From: Patescibacteria group bacterium
Lineage (GTDB): Bacteria > Patescibacteriota > Minisyncoccia > Phycocordibacterales > JANLHH01
DNA length: 16,712 bases
Assembly: GCA_024654605.1 (NCBI GenBank)
Contig: JANLHH010000133.1
Coordinates: 1 to 16,712 of the forward strand
Reading direction: 5' to 3'
In this document: piece after piece, positions 6,358 to 13,950 of the stretch
How positions within the stretch are numbered: the stretch's first letter is position 1
Layout: each line of letters begins with the position of its first letter
Program-made: the position numbers and the translations under genes
Notes under the pieces: model-generated
Told to the model about the DNA's origin: nothing
Database searches by the model: none
The model's input: the letters and a program-made list of their open reading frames with translations, nothing else

Positions 6358-7914
6358 TTACTTCGGTCGGTGCAGTTTGCGCTCTTGCTTGTTCAAGAGG
6401 TCGGCGTATGACTGTTTTACCCGGTTGACGAAACTGCGCGTGTCACCGCCGCGTTCCATGATGCGCGCACCTTTTGGAATTTTTGACCTCTGCTCTTCTC
6501 CCACCTCGGAAACATATACCGAGTCCGCTTTCCGAAGTACTCGCTTACGAATCCAGCCGATAACGCGCTCTGAAATTCCCCTCTTGCGGTCAAGTTCGCG
6601 CTCATCAAGTGAAATAAGAAAAATAGTGTTCGGGTATAAAAGCGAGAAAAGAACGCCGGCAAGGCCTCCGTAGCTTGCCATAATAGACCATGCAAACCGA
6701 TACTCGTGTTCTCTGTGCAATTTCCGAGCTTTCCACACGCCGGCGATTGGCAAAAGGTATTTATCTAATGTTGACCCCATGCCGACCCGATAGATGGTAT
6801 CGGTGCCGAATTGCTCAATGGACGGAACACCCCTGGTAAATCGTGACGCAATGATATGAAACTCGGTATCCGGCATTTCTCGTGAGAGAGCAAGAAGCGC
6901 TTCTTCCGCCGGACCCATGGTCGGATGGTAGGTCGTTGCAAAGACAAGCACCTTTTTTTCGGGGCGCTTGAGTGTTTTAAAATATTCAATGGTTTTTTCA
7001 AGACCTTCCGCAAGCGGCACTTCCGGCTTCCAGCCAAGTTCTTTTTCCGCCAAAGAAATATCCGGACACCTTCTCCTTGGGTCGTCGCTCGCACCTTCAG
7101 TAAATATAATCTTTGATTGAGATCGTGTTTCCTTTATGACAAGCTCCGCCAAATCTTTCATGGTAATCTCGCCGGGATTACCCAAATTGACCGGGCCGAT
7201 AAAATCTCTCGCACGCATCATAGCATTGATCCCTGCAATAAGATCGTCAATATATTGAAAACTGCGCGTATTGCTCCCATCACCATAAATCACCAAGTCT
7301 TTACCATCAAGTGCGTTCAAAACGAAGTTGGTTACCGCGCGCCCATCGTTAGGATCCATATTGGGTCCATACGTATTGAATATGCGAATTATTTTTACAT
7401 CCACTCCATATTCTCGGTGATAGTCCATGCACAGTGTTTCCGCGCATCGCTTCCCTTCGTCATAACAGGCGCGTGGGCCCAAGATATTCACGTTCCCGCG
7501 ATAAGTTTCTTTCTGAGGAATTTCCAGCGGGTCGCCATAGATCTCGGAGGTGGATGACTGCAGGAGGCGCGCGCCGTCCTTGCGCGCAAGCTCAAGCATA
7601 TTGATCATGCCGATAGTATTTGATTTGACGGTATGAACGGGGTCGTACTGATAACTCGTATAAGAACCCGCACACGCAAGATTGAAGATCCAGTCTATCT
7701 TTTCAGGGATCCGGAGCGGGTTAATGATATCGTGTTTGATGAACGTAAAATTCTCGTTATCAAAAAATCGCTCAATATTTTTGGGCGTAAAAGTCGTCTG
7801 GAGGTTATCTGCGCAAATAACCCTGTGTCCCTCATTGAGGTATTTTTCACACAAATGCGAGCCAATAAATCCCGCCCCGCCGGTAATAAGAATGGTTTTC
7901 CGTCCTGAATCCAT
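6358..7914 (-). CDS. Fusion: UDP-glucuronate decarboxylase-like SDR plus glycosyltransferase acceptor half
   Basis: A 518-residue two-part protein. Residues 5-315 are an extended SDR enzyme: NAD-binding GGAGFIGSH at 12-20, SSTSEIYGDP at 120-129, active-site YDEGK (Y151, K155), RIFNTYGPNMDPNDGR at 177-192, and YGDGSNTRSFQYIDD at 210-224. The order and wording match UDP-xylose synthase, which makes UDP-xylose from UDP-glucuronate. Residues about 319-518 resemble the N-terminal acceptor half of a GT4 enzyme, starting KKVLVFATTYHPTMGPAEEA, but the donor-binding half with E-X7-E is absent and the reading frame ends cleanly at 6358. The start ATG at 7914 is chosen because the SDR fold begins there; the ORF extends 8 codons further without family support. 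A leaderless promoter precedes it. Whether the second part binds an acceptor or is a remnant is unknown. Confidence 0.9.
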   Translation of the reverse strand: MDSGRKTILITGGAGFIGSHLCEKYLNEGHRVICADNLQTTFTPKNIERFFDNENFTFIKHDIINPLRIPEKIDWIFNLACAGSYTSYQYDPVHTVKSNTIGMINMLELARKDGARLLQSSTSEIYGDPLEIPQKETYRGNVNILGPRACYDEGKRCAETLCMDYHREYGVDVKIIRIFNTYGPNMDPNDGRAVTNFVLNALDGKDLVIYGDGSNTRSFQYIDDLIAGINAMMRARDFIGPVNLGNPGEITMKDLAELVIKETRSQSKIIFTEGASDDPRRRCPDISLAEKELGWKPEVPLAEGLEKTIEYFKTLKRPEKKVLVFATTYHPTMGPAEEALLALSREMPDTEFHIIASRFTRGVPSIEQFGTDTIYRVGMGSTLDKYLLPIAGVWKARKLHREHEYRFAWSIMASYGGLAGVLFSLLYPNTIFLISLDERELDRKRGISERVIGWIRKRVLRKADSVYVSEVGEEQRSKIPKGARIMERGGDTRSFVNRVKQSYADLLNKQERKLHRPK

Positions 7915-7921
7915 AAGAGTT

Positions 7922-7958
7922 ATTGTAACACTGTACAATATTAGACTTATTAAGTCAA
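7922..7958 (-). promoter_or_regulatory. Promoter of the fusion gene, very short leader
   Basis: Minus strand: -35 TTGACT (7953-7958), 17-bp spacer, TACAGT (7930-7935); a second -10-like TACAAT (7922-7927) lies 7 nt before the ATG. Either choice gives a leader of about 0-9 nt and no Shine-Dalgarno. The first two bases of the -35 coincide with the end of the preceding terminator T-tract. Confidence 0.6.
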
Positions 7959-7983
7959 AAAAAGCGGCCGATTGCCGGCCGCT
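7957..7983 (-). terminator. Rho-independent terminator after the LTD/PKD gene
   Basis: Perfect 8-bp GC-rich stem AGCGGCCG/CGGCCGCT (7963-7970 and 7976-7983) with a 5-nt loop, followed on the minus strand by six T residues. It closes the ATPase and LTD gene unit. Confidence 0.93.
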
Positions 7984-8020
7984 AAAGTATCTAGATGGGA
8001 GTTATCCAGACACTGGGAGT

Positions 8021-9481
8021 TTAATCCAAAATAGTGATCTCATCTGCATTGACTAAGCCTTCCATGGCTTCTTCTTTGCGTCTCATAAAGATAACTCCCA
8101 CGACCCCCGCAAAGGTTACACCGAAAAGCGACAAAAGCCATTTGGTGAGTGAAGCTTCCCCTGCCATCTCTGGAAACGCGCTCACGGATGCAGTGAGCGC
8201 GGAAGAGGTATTGTCGATCACTTCCTCGGAGGGGTCAGACTCCTCTCTGTCTCGCGTACTTGCGCTCTCTTTTGTTACGTGAGTGTCAGGAGAAGCAGTA
8301 TATGCGAGAATGCTTTCTTCTTTGATCGGAACAACTGGCGACATATCAATGACTTCTGTTCCGTAACGGTACGCCAATTCGCCATTCGGATACAAAAGCG
8401 TCACATCACTGAAACTGGTCATCGCAAGCCCTGTTATTGACGCGGCGAAACGAATAGACGATTTGGAAGGAATAAATGTGTTTTTTGGTATCGTAAAATG
8501 ATTTTCTCCAGCACGTAGGCGCCACCATGAAATATCCAGTTCTGTTTGAGATGTGTTGGAAAGTTCAATAAAAGGATTTGTGTCAATCGAAACAGCGCTG
8601 ATACTGATGGACGTGGGAATCACACGTACGCGCGCCCTGTCGGATGCGGAAAATTTTCCCGATGCGACGTCAAGCACTACGATATATTCCCCGGGATACG
8701 CGTAATGATACAAAACACTTTGCCCTTCTTTTGTACCTCCGTCGCCAAAATTCCAGATAAAACGCGCGTTTGGAAGCGGCTTTTTTTCTATGCCGAATGC
8801 CTGCCCTTCAAATACCACATCCGCGCCTGCTTGGACTGTTCTGTCGGAACCAGCGTTTGCGTATATCTGCGGCTCCACGGGAAAATTTCTATTAGAGCTT
8901 GGCGCTGTGGCGGACGAAGAAGATTCCGTTTCAGTGGTAGTTGTGGTAGTGTTTGATGTTTCCGGTGTTGCGGCGCTCCCTCCCGCGCCGGGTGTTGCTG
9001 AGAGGGCGGTCCATGCATTCCCGTTTTTTTGAAGTGTCATCCCGTCACCGCCAGCACCAAGTGCCGGATTATATGTGAGTATATCCACGTTCTCTAGCGC
9101 ATCGTTTCGTATCGCGATTACCTCTCCGCCATCGTTTTTCAGGGAAAATGAGCTGTCAAACACAACGCCTGAAAATGACGGAAAATCTGTGAGGAATTGT
9201 GTGCCATTGTCCGCGATAATTGCATACCCGCCGGCAGGAATGCTCGTACCGCCGGCAATCGAAACAAGTCCGTGATTTGTATCTGCTTCAAAAAATTTCC
9301 AATTTTTTATATCAACAGATTCTCCTCCCGTATTATATATCTCAATCCATTCATGCCCCGTATCGGCGCCTTCCGCATCGTACATGATTTCTGTAATAAC
9401 CACCTGCGCTCCGACAAAGAATGGTGTGCTAAAAATCGTGGCGCAAAAAAGAAAGAAGTAAGGCAAATGTCTCTTAGGCAT
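8021..9481 (-). CDS. Secreted, membrane-anchored lamin-tail-domain and PKD-domain protein
   Basis: A 486-residue surface protein. Seen in order: signal peptide 1-25 (MPKRHLPYFFLFCATIFS then FFVGAQ); a lamin-tail domain at about 27-165 (VVITEIMYD, HEWIEIYNTGGESVDIKNW, IPAGGYAIIAD); a Thr/Ser-rich linker at about 172-200; a PKD domain at about 205-290 with WNFGDGG and YHYAYPGEYIVVLDV; a second, weaker LTD-like region (NPFIELSNTSQTELDISWW); an acidic Ser/Thr stretch; and a C-terminal membrane segment (WLLSLFGVTFAGVVGVIFM) followed by RRKEE and a short cytoplasmic tail. LTD and PKD domains are binding modules for surfaces, glycans or proteins; no catalytic domain is visible. The start at 9481 is where the signal peptide begins; a longer frame back to 9559 would overlap the ATPase gene. 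It lies 13 nt after the ATPase stop and has a strong terminator. Confidence 0.88.
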   Translation of the reverse strand: MPKRHLPYFFLFCATIFSTPFFVGAQVVITEIMYDAEGADTGHEWIEIYNTGGESVDIKNWKFFEADTNHGLVSIAGGTSIPAGGYAIIADNGTQFLTDFPSFSGVVFDSSFSLKNDGGEVIAIRNDALENVDILTYNPALGAGGDGMTLQKNGNAWTALSATPGAGGSAATPETSNTTTTTTETESSSSATAPSSNRNFPVEPQIYANAGSDRTVQAGADVVFEGQAFGIEKKPLPNARFIWNFGDGGTKEGQSVLYHYAYPGEYIVVLDVASGKFSASDRARVRVIPTSISISAVSIDTNPFIELSNTSQTELDISWWRLRAGENHFTIPKNTFIPSKSSIRFAASITGLAMTSFSDVTLLYPNGELAYRYGTEVIDMSPVVPIKEESILAYTASPDTHVTKESASTRDREESDPSEEVIDNTSSALTASVSAFPEMAGEASLTKWLLSLFGVTFAGVVGVIFMRRKEEAMEGLVNADEITILD

Positions 9482-9494
9482 GTTCGTACGCTTT

Positions 9495-11303
9495 TTACTC
9501 AAGCATTTTTTTAAGTGCTTCTTCCGGAACTTCTTTGACACTTCCGTTTTGCATATCATTTTCCTCCTTCGTATGTACGATGGAGGGAGTTGGTGTCGGC
9601 GGTGGTGCAGACCCTTCCTTCTTTTCCTTTTTTTCCTCTTCTTGTTGTCTTACTTTTTGTTCTTTGAGAATATCGGCAAGTGCCTCACGCAATTGGTTCT
9701 TGTTTTCGGAGAATGTCGGCGCGCGGCGGGGTACGTACTCTTGTCTTCTGTCCGTTTTAAGTGTCTCAAGCGGGACGGAAGGAGGCGCTTGTTCTTTTAT
9801 AATTGGCTTCGTAAACTCCGGTGCGTGTTCTTGGGGTGGAAGATGCCTTCTTGGATCGGGGATATGTCTCCTGTCCGCTACCGCATGCCTTTCTGCCGCG
9901 ACAGGCCTCTCGTACCCTCCTTCCCGTTTCCCGATATTACCAACTCCCGCTGCTGAAGCACTACTGCGGGTGGTGTTTTTCCTTTCTTTCCCTTCTCTCT
10001 CTTGAGGCGCCCCTTCTTCGTTCATTCGCTCCTTGATCAGCTTCTCCACTTCGGTACGCGGACGGGCATATAATCTCCGTGATGATTCAATCACCTTGTC
10101 GCGAGAAGACACCGGAGGAAGTGCGATGGGAGGGAGCGTCATTGCGGAAAACGGTTTTGAGCTCACTCCGTCAATCATAAGTTTGAGGTAGATCTGCGCA
10201 AAACCCAAATTCACAATATCTTCCGCCATAAAAGTCGGCGCAAATTCTTTTTCAAATATGTCCGCGTCAAAGCTCCCGACACGAAATACGATCATCGTTC
10301 CTACGTTACCGAACACGGCGCTCCGTACCTCCTCTTCCATTTGCTCAATGTATTGGTGTGCGATGGTAAGATTGAGCTTGTATTTTCGCGCCTCAGATAA
10401 AATATCCGCAAACGATTTGTTGGCAAATGATTGAAATTCATCCACAAAAAAATAAAAATTGGGCTTCGCGGCAAGTTCATGGTTGGAGAGGTCGGCGCGG
10501 GACATCGCGGCAAGATATATCTTGGTGATAAGCATGCTTCCGAGCAGATTGGTATTACTCTCCCCGATGCGCCCTTTGGAGAGATTCATGATAAAGATCT
10601 TTTTGTTGTCCATGATATCGCGGATATCAAACGAGGATTTCGGCTGGCCAATGATATCTCTGATGAGGGGATTGGAAACAAATTGCCCCACCTTGTTCTG
10701 GATCGCCGGCGTCGCCTCTTGCGCATAGCGGTCAGAATATTTTGCAAACTCATCAACCCAAAATGATTTGATGGACGGGTCGGTAACGTTTTCCACCACT
10801 TTTTTTCTGAATTCCTTGTTCACGAGCATTTTGTTGATATCAAGAAGCGTAGAACCTGGATATTCCAGAAGCGCGAAAAGTGTATTGCTCAAAATGTATG
10901 CCATGCGGGCACTCCATGCGTCCGCCCATATTTTCTCAAACGCACTCATGAGACCGGAAACCACGAGATGACGCTTGTCGTAACCCACGTCCTCCATCAC
11001 GTTGAAAGAAATGGGATGCTCCATGTCAAACGGCGCGAAATAGACAACGTCCTTGATGCGATGTTCAGGGATATAATCAAGAAGCTTCTCGGCCGTTCCG
11101 CCATGCGGATCAATGAACGCAATGCCGTTGCCATTTTGGATATCCTGCACCGCCATATTTTCAAGGAGTGTAGACTTCCCCATTCCCGTCTTACCGATGG
11201 TATAGACATGACGGGTCCGGTCGCTTGCTTTAATGCCAAACTTTTCTTTCTTGTTGCGGAAATCAGTTTCGGCAAAATAGGTGATTGGGTTCTTTTCATC
11301 CAT
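9495..11303 (-). CDS. VirD4/TraG/HerA-like P-loop ATPase with disordered tail
   Basis: A 602-residue AAA-type ATPase related to type IV secretion coupling proteins, which pump DNA or proteins across membranes. Seen: Walker A GKTGMGKST at 37-45 (K43); FIDPHGG at 63-69; NPLIRDIIGQ and FIMNLSKGRIGE at 211-248; Walker B FYFFVDEFQ with D288 and E289; and LTIAHQYIEQM at 312-322 in the sensor position. The region after about residue 425 is charged, rich in Arg, Glu and Pro, and probably disordered, ending in a Pro-rich and helical segment. Unlike plasmid VirD4/TraG there is no N-terminal membrane segment. No relaxase or other type IV secretion gene lies in the window, so the cargo is unknown. The ATG at 11303 has a TATACT box (11314-11319) 10 nt upstream and no Shine-Dalgarno. 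It heads the unit with the LTD/PKD gene. Confidence 0.9.
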   Translation of the reverse strand: MDEKNPITYFAETDFRNKKEKFGIKASDRTRHVYTIGKTGMGKSTLLENMAVQDIQNGNGIAFIDPHGGTAEKLLDYIPEHRIKDVVYFAPFDMEHPISFNVMEDVGYDKRHLVVSGLMSAFEKIWADAWSARMAYILSNTLFALLEYPGSTLLDINKMLVNKEFRKKVVENVTDPSIKSFWVDEFAKYSDRYAQEATPAIQNKVGQFVSNPLIRDIIGQPKSSFDIRDIMDNKKIFIMNLSKGRIGESNTNLLGSMLITKIYLAAMSRADLSNHELAAKPNFYFFVDEFQSFANKSFADILSEARKYKLNLTIAHQYIEQMEEEVRSAVFGNVGTMIVFRVGSFDADIFEKEFAPTFMAEDIVNLGFAQIYLKLMIDGVSSKPFSAMTLPPIALPPVSSRDKVIESSRRLYARPRTEVEKLIKERMNEEGAPQEREGKERKNTTRSSASAAGVGNIGKREGGYERPVAAERHAVADRRHIPDPRRHLPPQEHAPEFTKPIIKEQAPPSVPLETLKTDRRQEYVPRRAPTFSENKNQLREALADILKEQKVRQQEEEKKEKKEGSAPPPTPTPSIVHTKEENDMQNGSVKEVPEEALKKMLE

Positions 11304-11337
11304 ATATAGGTAAAGTATATCGTATATGGTATGAAAG

Positions 11338-11367
11338 AAAAAGCCGCGCGTTAAGCGTGGCTTTTTT
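11338..11367 (-). terminator. Rho-independent terminator after the DUF4015 gene
   Basis: On the minus strand a stem of AAAAAGCC with GGCTTTTT, continued by CGC/GCG after one mismatch, closes a 5-nt loop and ends in a T run. The A and T arms are near symmetrical, so it could act on both strands, but only the minus strand has a gene reading into it. Confidence 0.8.
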
Positions 11368-11395
11368 ACAAAAACTCCGGCGAAAGTATTCTTTT

Positions 11396-12589
11396 CTACT
11401 CTTCATCAAGCGCGCCGACAGTGTAGCGGTTGGAAGGATCCCATATCATCCATGAGGTAAGGCCCGCGTCATACACGGCCTTTTTTTGCGCCTGTATTTC
11501 CGGGATGTCGTAATTGCCTCCGTAATCAAAGTCCTGAATCCACGGACGCAACTTGAGAGGGCTTGTGCTTGCCGCAATGAGACGTGCTACTCCCTTGTCC
11601 ATGGAAAATTTTACTATTTCGTAAGGATACTTGTTGGGATTCTCGTACCCATTGAAGTTCTTGGGGTAGTGCGAAGGGTACACCATCGGGGCGATAAAAT
11701 CAAAATACGGCGCCGCGAGCTCAAGCACTTGTCCGATATTCAAATCGTCACTGTTGGTCATAGTCATGCCGAAAAGATCGGCTGAAAGCACCACGCCTGT
11801 CGGAGAAAGTTTCCGATGGAGATAGGCGAAAAAATCTTCAAGGAGAGATGCTTTACCGGCAATGGGATCCTCAAGGATCTGTTTTTCACTTAGGGGATAA
11901 TAAATATCCTTCATGTTTCCGTCCGAAGGAAAACGCACATAATCAAAGTTAAGTTCATCAAAACCAACCGCGTATGATTCTTCTCCGAGAGCTACGATAT
12001 AGTCCCAAAATTCTTTGGCGTTCACATCAACAAAAGAAAGCCCTTTATAATCTTTCCATACGGTTTTATCACTTTGCTTTTGAACCGCAAGTTCCGGGTA
12101 TTTTTTTGCAAAAATAGGATCTTGAAAAACCGAAATGCGTCCAATGACATAAATATTTTTATCATGAAGATAACCGATGAATTCCTTGATGTCGGTAATG
12201 CGCCGCTCGGAGGCGCCGACCTCTTGCAAGATCGGGTCTTCCACCTCAAAAGCGATTTGACCGCTGTAATCCTTGATATCAAGAACGATGGCGTTTATTT
12301 CCGTCTCGTCCACAATGTCCACAAGTCTCTCACGCAGATCCCTCGTCCCTCCCACCCAACTGGTCATATAGATCGCTTTGACCGCGGAAGGAGTGGGCAC
12401 ATGAGTAACGACGAACGAAGGTTCCAACTCCGGCAAGACGGCATCAATGACCCCTTCCGTACCGGTAAGAATAGCTGCCGGCGCGGTTTCGTACTCCAAA
12501 GAAAAAAGTGGGGCACTAAAATATGTTAAAGAGAATAACGCCGCCACGAATATCCCCGCAATCAAAAATTTTCCTTTATTCTGTCTCAT
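11396..12589 (-). CDS. DUF4015 putative glycoside hydrolase, membrane-anchored
   Basis: A 397-residue protein with an N-terminal signal anchor (about 8-26, FLIAGIFVAALFSLTYFSA) and an external DUF4015 domain at about 70-390, a predicted TIM-barrel family related to glycoside hydrolases. Seen: KAIYMTSWVGG, INAIVLDIKDYSGQI at 98-112, GRISVFQDP, the conserved FDELNFDYVRFPSDG at 210-224 with likely catalytic acidic residues, VLSADLFGMT and a DFIAPMVYPSHY strand. The natural substrate of the family is not established; a role in cell-envelope glycan turnover is inference. The start ATG at 12589 has no Shine-Dalgarno and follows the small membrane-protein gene by 15 nt, so the two probably form one transcript ending at the hairpin near 11350. 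Confidence 0.9.
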   Translation of the reverse strand: MRQNKGKFLIAGIFVAALFSLTYFSAPLFSLEYETAPAAILTGTEGVIDAVLPELEPSFVVTHVPTPSAVKAIYMTSWVGGTRDLRERLVDIVDETEINAIVLDIKDYSGQIAFEVEDPILQEVGASERRITDIKEFIGYLHDKNIYVIGRISVFQDPIFAKKYPELAVQKQSDKTVWKDYKGLSFVDVNAKEFWDYIVALGEESYAVGFDELNFDYVRFPSDGNMKDIYYPLSEKQILEDPIAGKASLLEDFFAYLHRKLSPTGVVLSADLFGMTMTNSDDLNIGQVLELAAPYFDFIAPMVYPSHYPKNFNGYENPNKYPYEIVKFSMDKGVARLIAASTSPLKLRPWIQDFDYGGNYDIPEIQAQKKAVYDAGLTSWMIWDPSNRYTVGALDEE

Positions 12590-12604
12590 TGGTAATTAAA
12601 ATTA

Positions 12605-12886
12605 CTATGCTTTCATGTTTTCTTCACTTGGCGCATCTCCCGTCTGATCTGTCCCTCTTTTGTGGTAAAACTTCTGCTCATTATCAACGAACGCTCCTGT
12701 TTCATCGGGAGCAGATAAAGAGTTTCGGTCATCTTGTTTTGCTCGCCTCCCTAAAAGAAAGGAAACCAGAGCAATCGTAATACCAAGAATGGCGATGACT
12801 GCATCCTTCACGCTGCCCGGGAAACCCAAAAAAGGCATGATAGCAACAATGAAACCCATCGTAATAAGAAATTGTGTCTTGGTCAT
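12605..12886 (-). CDS. Small two-helix membrane protein, unknown function
   Basis: A 93-residue protein with two membrane segments (about 5-22 and 27-46, FLITMGFIVAIMPFLGF and AVIAILGITIALVSFLLG), a GRRAK positive patch and a hydrophilic, charged C-terminal half from about 50. The topology suggests both ends in the cytoplasm. I recognise no family. It is the first gene of a unit with the DUF4015 hydrolase (15 nt apart), so it may assist or anchor that envelope enzyme. The ATG at 12886 lacks a clear Shine-Dalgarno; a TATAAT box lies 30 nt upstream. Confidence 0.78.
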   Translation of the reverse strand: MTKTQFLITMGFIVAIMPFLGFPGSVKDAVIAILGITIALVSFLLGRRAKQDDRNSLSAPDETGAFVDNEQKFYHKRGTDQTGDAPSEENMKA

Positions 12887-12916
12887 GGTAGTTAAAAATT
12901 TATCTTAATTTCAGTC

Positions 12917-12946
12917 ATTATACTCCATAACATATAATAGCTGAAA
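12917..12946 (-). promoter_or_regulatory. Candidate promoter of the membrane protein/DUF4015 unit
   Basis: Minus strand: perfect -10 TATAAT (12917-12922) with a weak -35 TTTCAG (12941-12946) at 18 bp. The leader would be about 24 nt. The 123-base gap 12887-13009 holds this element; no clear rsmI terminator was seen in it. Confidence 0.5.
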
Positions 12947-13009
12947 TCCACATACTAAAAACATATGACAAACAAAACCTGCCTCTTTCCTCTTTGGCGT
13001 CAATTGTGT

Positions 13010-13693
13010 CTACTTGCCTGAAACCACGACCACAAACTCTCCCCTAACCTTATCCGGATTCTTGGTAAAATAGTCCGCGATCTCGGCGGCAGATCCTGAA
13101 AGAAATTGCTCGTATATTTTAGTAAGCTCGCGCGCTAAAACGATCTGTCGACTCACGCCGATGTGCGAAGACAATGACGCAAGCGCTTTTACAATGCGAT
13201 GAGGAGATTCGTAGAACACCGTGGTTTTTTTTGAATCTGCTATTTCTTTAAAGAGTGTTTCTCTTCCCTTTTTGTGTGGCAGAAACCCCAAGAACACAAA
13301 TTCTGACGCGGGAAAACCGCTCGCAGAAAGTGCCGCAATAACGGCAGAGGGACCCGGTATCGGAACGATTGACACCTCTTTACCGAAACGCTTTTTCACC
13401 TGTGACACCAAAAGCACGCCGGGGTCCGAGATGGTCGGCGTCCCCGCATCAGAAACCAGTGCAAGATTCTTCCCTTCTTCCAAGAGTCCGAATATCTTGT
13501 CTACCTTAGACAGCTTGCTGTGCGCGTGATAGCTCATGGTCGGTGTTTCAATCTCGTATTTTTGCAAGAGCTTCTTGGTCACTCGCGTGTCTTCACACAA
13601 GATGAGGTCCACCTCTTTGAGCACGCGAATCGCCCGAAGCGTGATGTCTTCCAGATTCCCTATGGGTGTCGCGACGATATAGAGTGTTGGCAT
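13010..13693 (-). CDS. rsmI: 16S rRNA (cytidine1402-2'-O)-methyltransferase RsmI
   Basis: RsmI methylates the 2'-OH of C1402 in the decoding region of 16S rRNA; it is a tetrapyrrole-methylase-fold enzyme using SAM. The 227 residues show the family signature in order: TLYIVATPIGNLEDITLRA at 3-21, CEDTR at 33-37, SDAGTPTISDPG at 81-92, PGPSAVIAALSASGFP, FLGFLPHKKGR, FYESPHRI and ARELTKIYEQ, ending at RGEFVVVVSG. It is shorter than the E. coli protein because it stops after the core domain, as many family members do. The ATG at 13693 is chosen because it matches the family N-terminus and has AGGA 8 nt upstream; an ATG 9 nt earlier is also possible. The target C1402 is present in the 16S gene 1.4 kb away. 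No terminator separates it from the tRNA-Ile gene upstream. Confidence 0.95.
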   Translation of the reverse strand: MPTLYIVATPIGNLEDITLRAIRVLKEVDLILCEDTRVTKKLLQKYEIETPTMSYHAHSKLSKVDKIFGLLEEGKNLALVSDAGTPTISDPGVLLVSQVKKRFGKEVSIVPIPGPSAVIAALSASGFPASEFVFLGFLPHKKGRETLFKEIADSKKTTVFYESPHRIVKALASLSSHIGVSRQIVLARELTKIYEQFLSGSAAEIADYFTKNPDKVRGEFVVVVSGK

Positions 13694-13769
13694 ATGTGTC
13701 ATCCTATCTTCCAACCCAACTACTATTCAAAGTAGTGAGGGAGAAGTGAACGTGTTCTTCTTTATGTGC

Positions 13770-13798
13770 TGTGGCGGATGCCAGGGCCTGAACCTGGC
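13770..13798 (-). pseudogene. tRNA-like T-arm and acceptor 3' strand (tRNA fragment)
   Basis: On the minus strand GCCAGG-TTCAGGC-CCTGGC (13780-13798) forms a 6-bp stem with a 7-nt loop beginning TTC, followed by ATCCGCC and A, the layout of a tRNA T-arm, acceptor 3' strand and discriminator. No matching 5' half (GGCGGAT) lies upstream; the intact tRNA-Ile begins immediately before it. It therefore looks like the 3' remnant of a second tRNA, or a tRNA-like hairpin in the tRNA-rsmI transcript. The loop TTCAGGC is not a canonical TTCRANN T-loop, so the call is tentative. Confidence 0.35.
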
Positions 13799-13815
13799 TC
13801 GTTTGCTTTCCAAGG

Positions 13816-13888
13816 TGCGCGATCCAGGAGTCGAACCTGGGACCCCATCAGTATCAGTGATGTGCTCTACCAACTGAGCTAATCGCGC
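13816..13888 (-). tRNA. tRNA-Ile (anticodon GAT)
   Basis: A complete 73-nt cloverleaf on the minus strand: acceptor GCGCGAT/ATCGCGC, D-arm GCTC-AGTTGGTA-GAGC, anticodon arm CATCA-CTGATAC-TGATG with anticodon GAT at 13853-13855, T-arm CCAGG-TTCGACT-CCTGG, discriminator A. The bases after it are CCT, so the CCA end is not fully encoded and must be added after transcription. The gene has its own promoter, 1.2 kb from the 16S gene. No terminator was seen before rsmI, so tRNA and rsmI may share a transcript. Confidence 0.98.
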
Positions 13889-13898
13889 AAGTACAAAG

Positions 13899-13927
13899 AA
13901 TATACCAAAAAAATCCTTATATGACAA
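13899..13927 (-). promoter_or_regulatory. Promoter of tRNA-Ile
   Basis: Minus strand: -35 TTGTCA (13922-13927), exactly 17 bp, -10 TATATT (13899-13904), with the mature tRNA beginning 10 nt further on. Both boxes match the sigma-70 consensus in five of six positions, so the tRNA does not depend on the 16S transcript. Confidence 0.78.
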
Positions 13928-13950
13928 TGTAGAGCTCGTAAAGCCTGTGC

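Noticed and set aside
7117..7557. Plus-strand open frame of 146 residues opposite the fusion gene
   Set aside because: It is a shadow of the high-confidence SDR reading frame on the other strand, with no promoter, Shine-Dalgarno or family motif. The same applies to other long opposite-strand frames, such as 9480-9956 and 12074-12529.
13727..13927. Minus-strand open frame with ARLAQLVEHITDTDGVPGSTPGS
   Set aside because: This is the well-known translation artefact of a tRNA gene; it covers the tRNA-Ile and the fragment after it.
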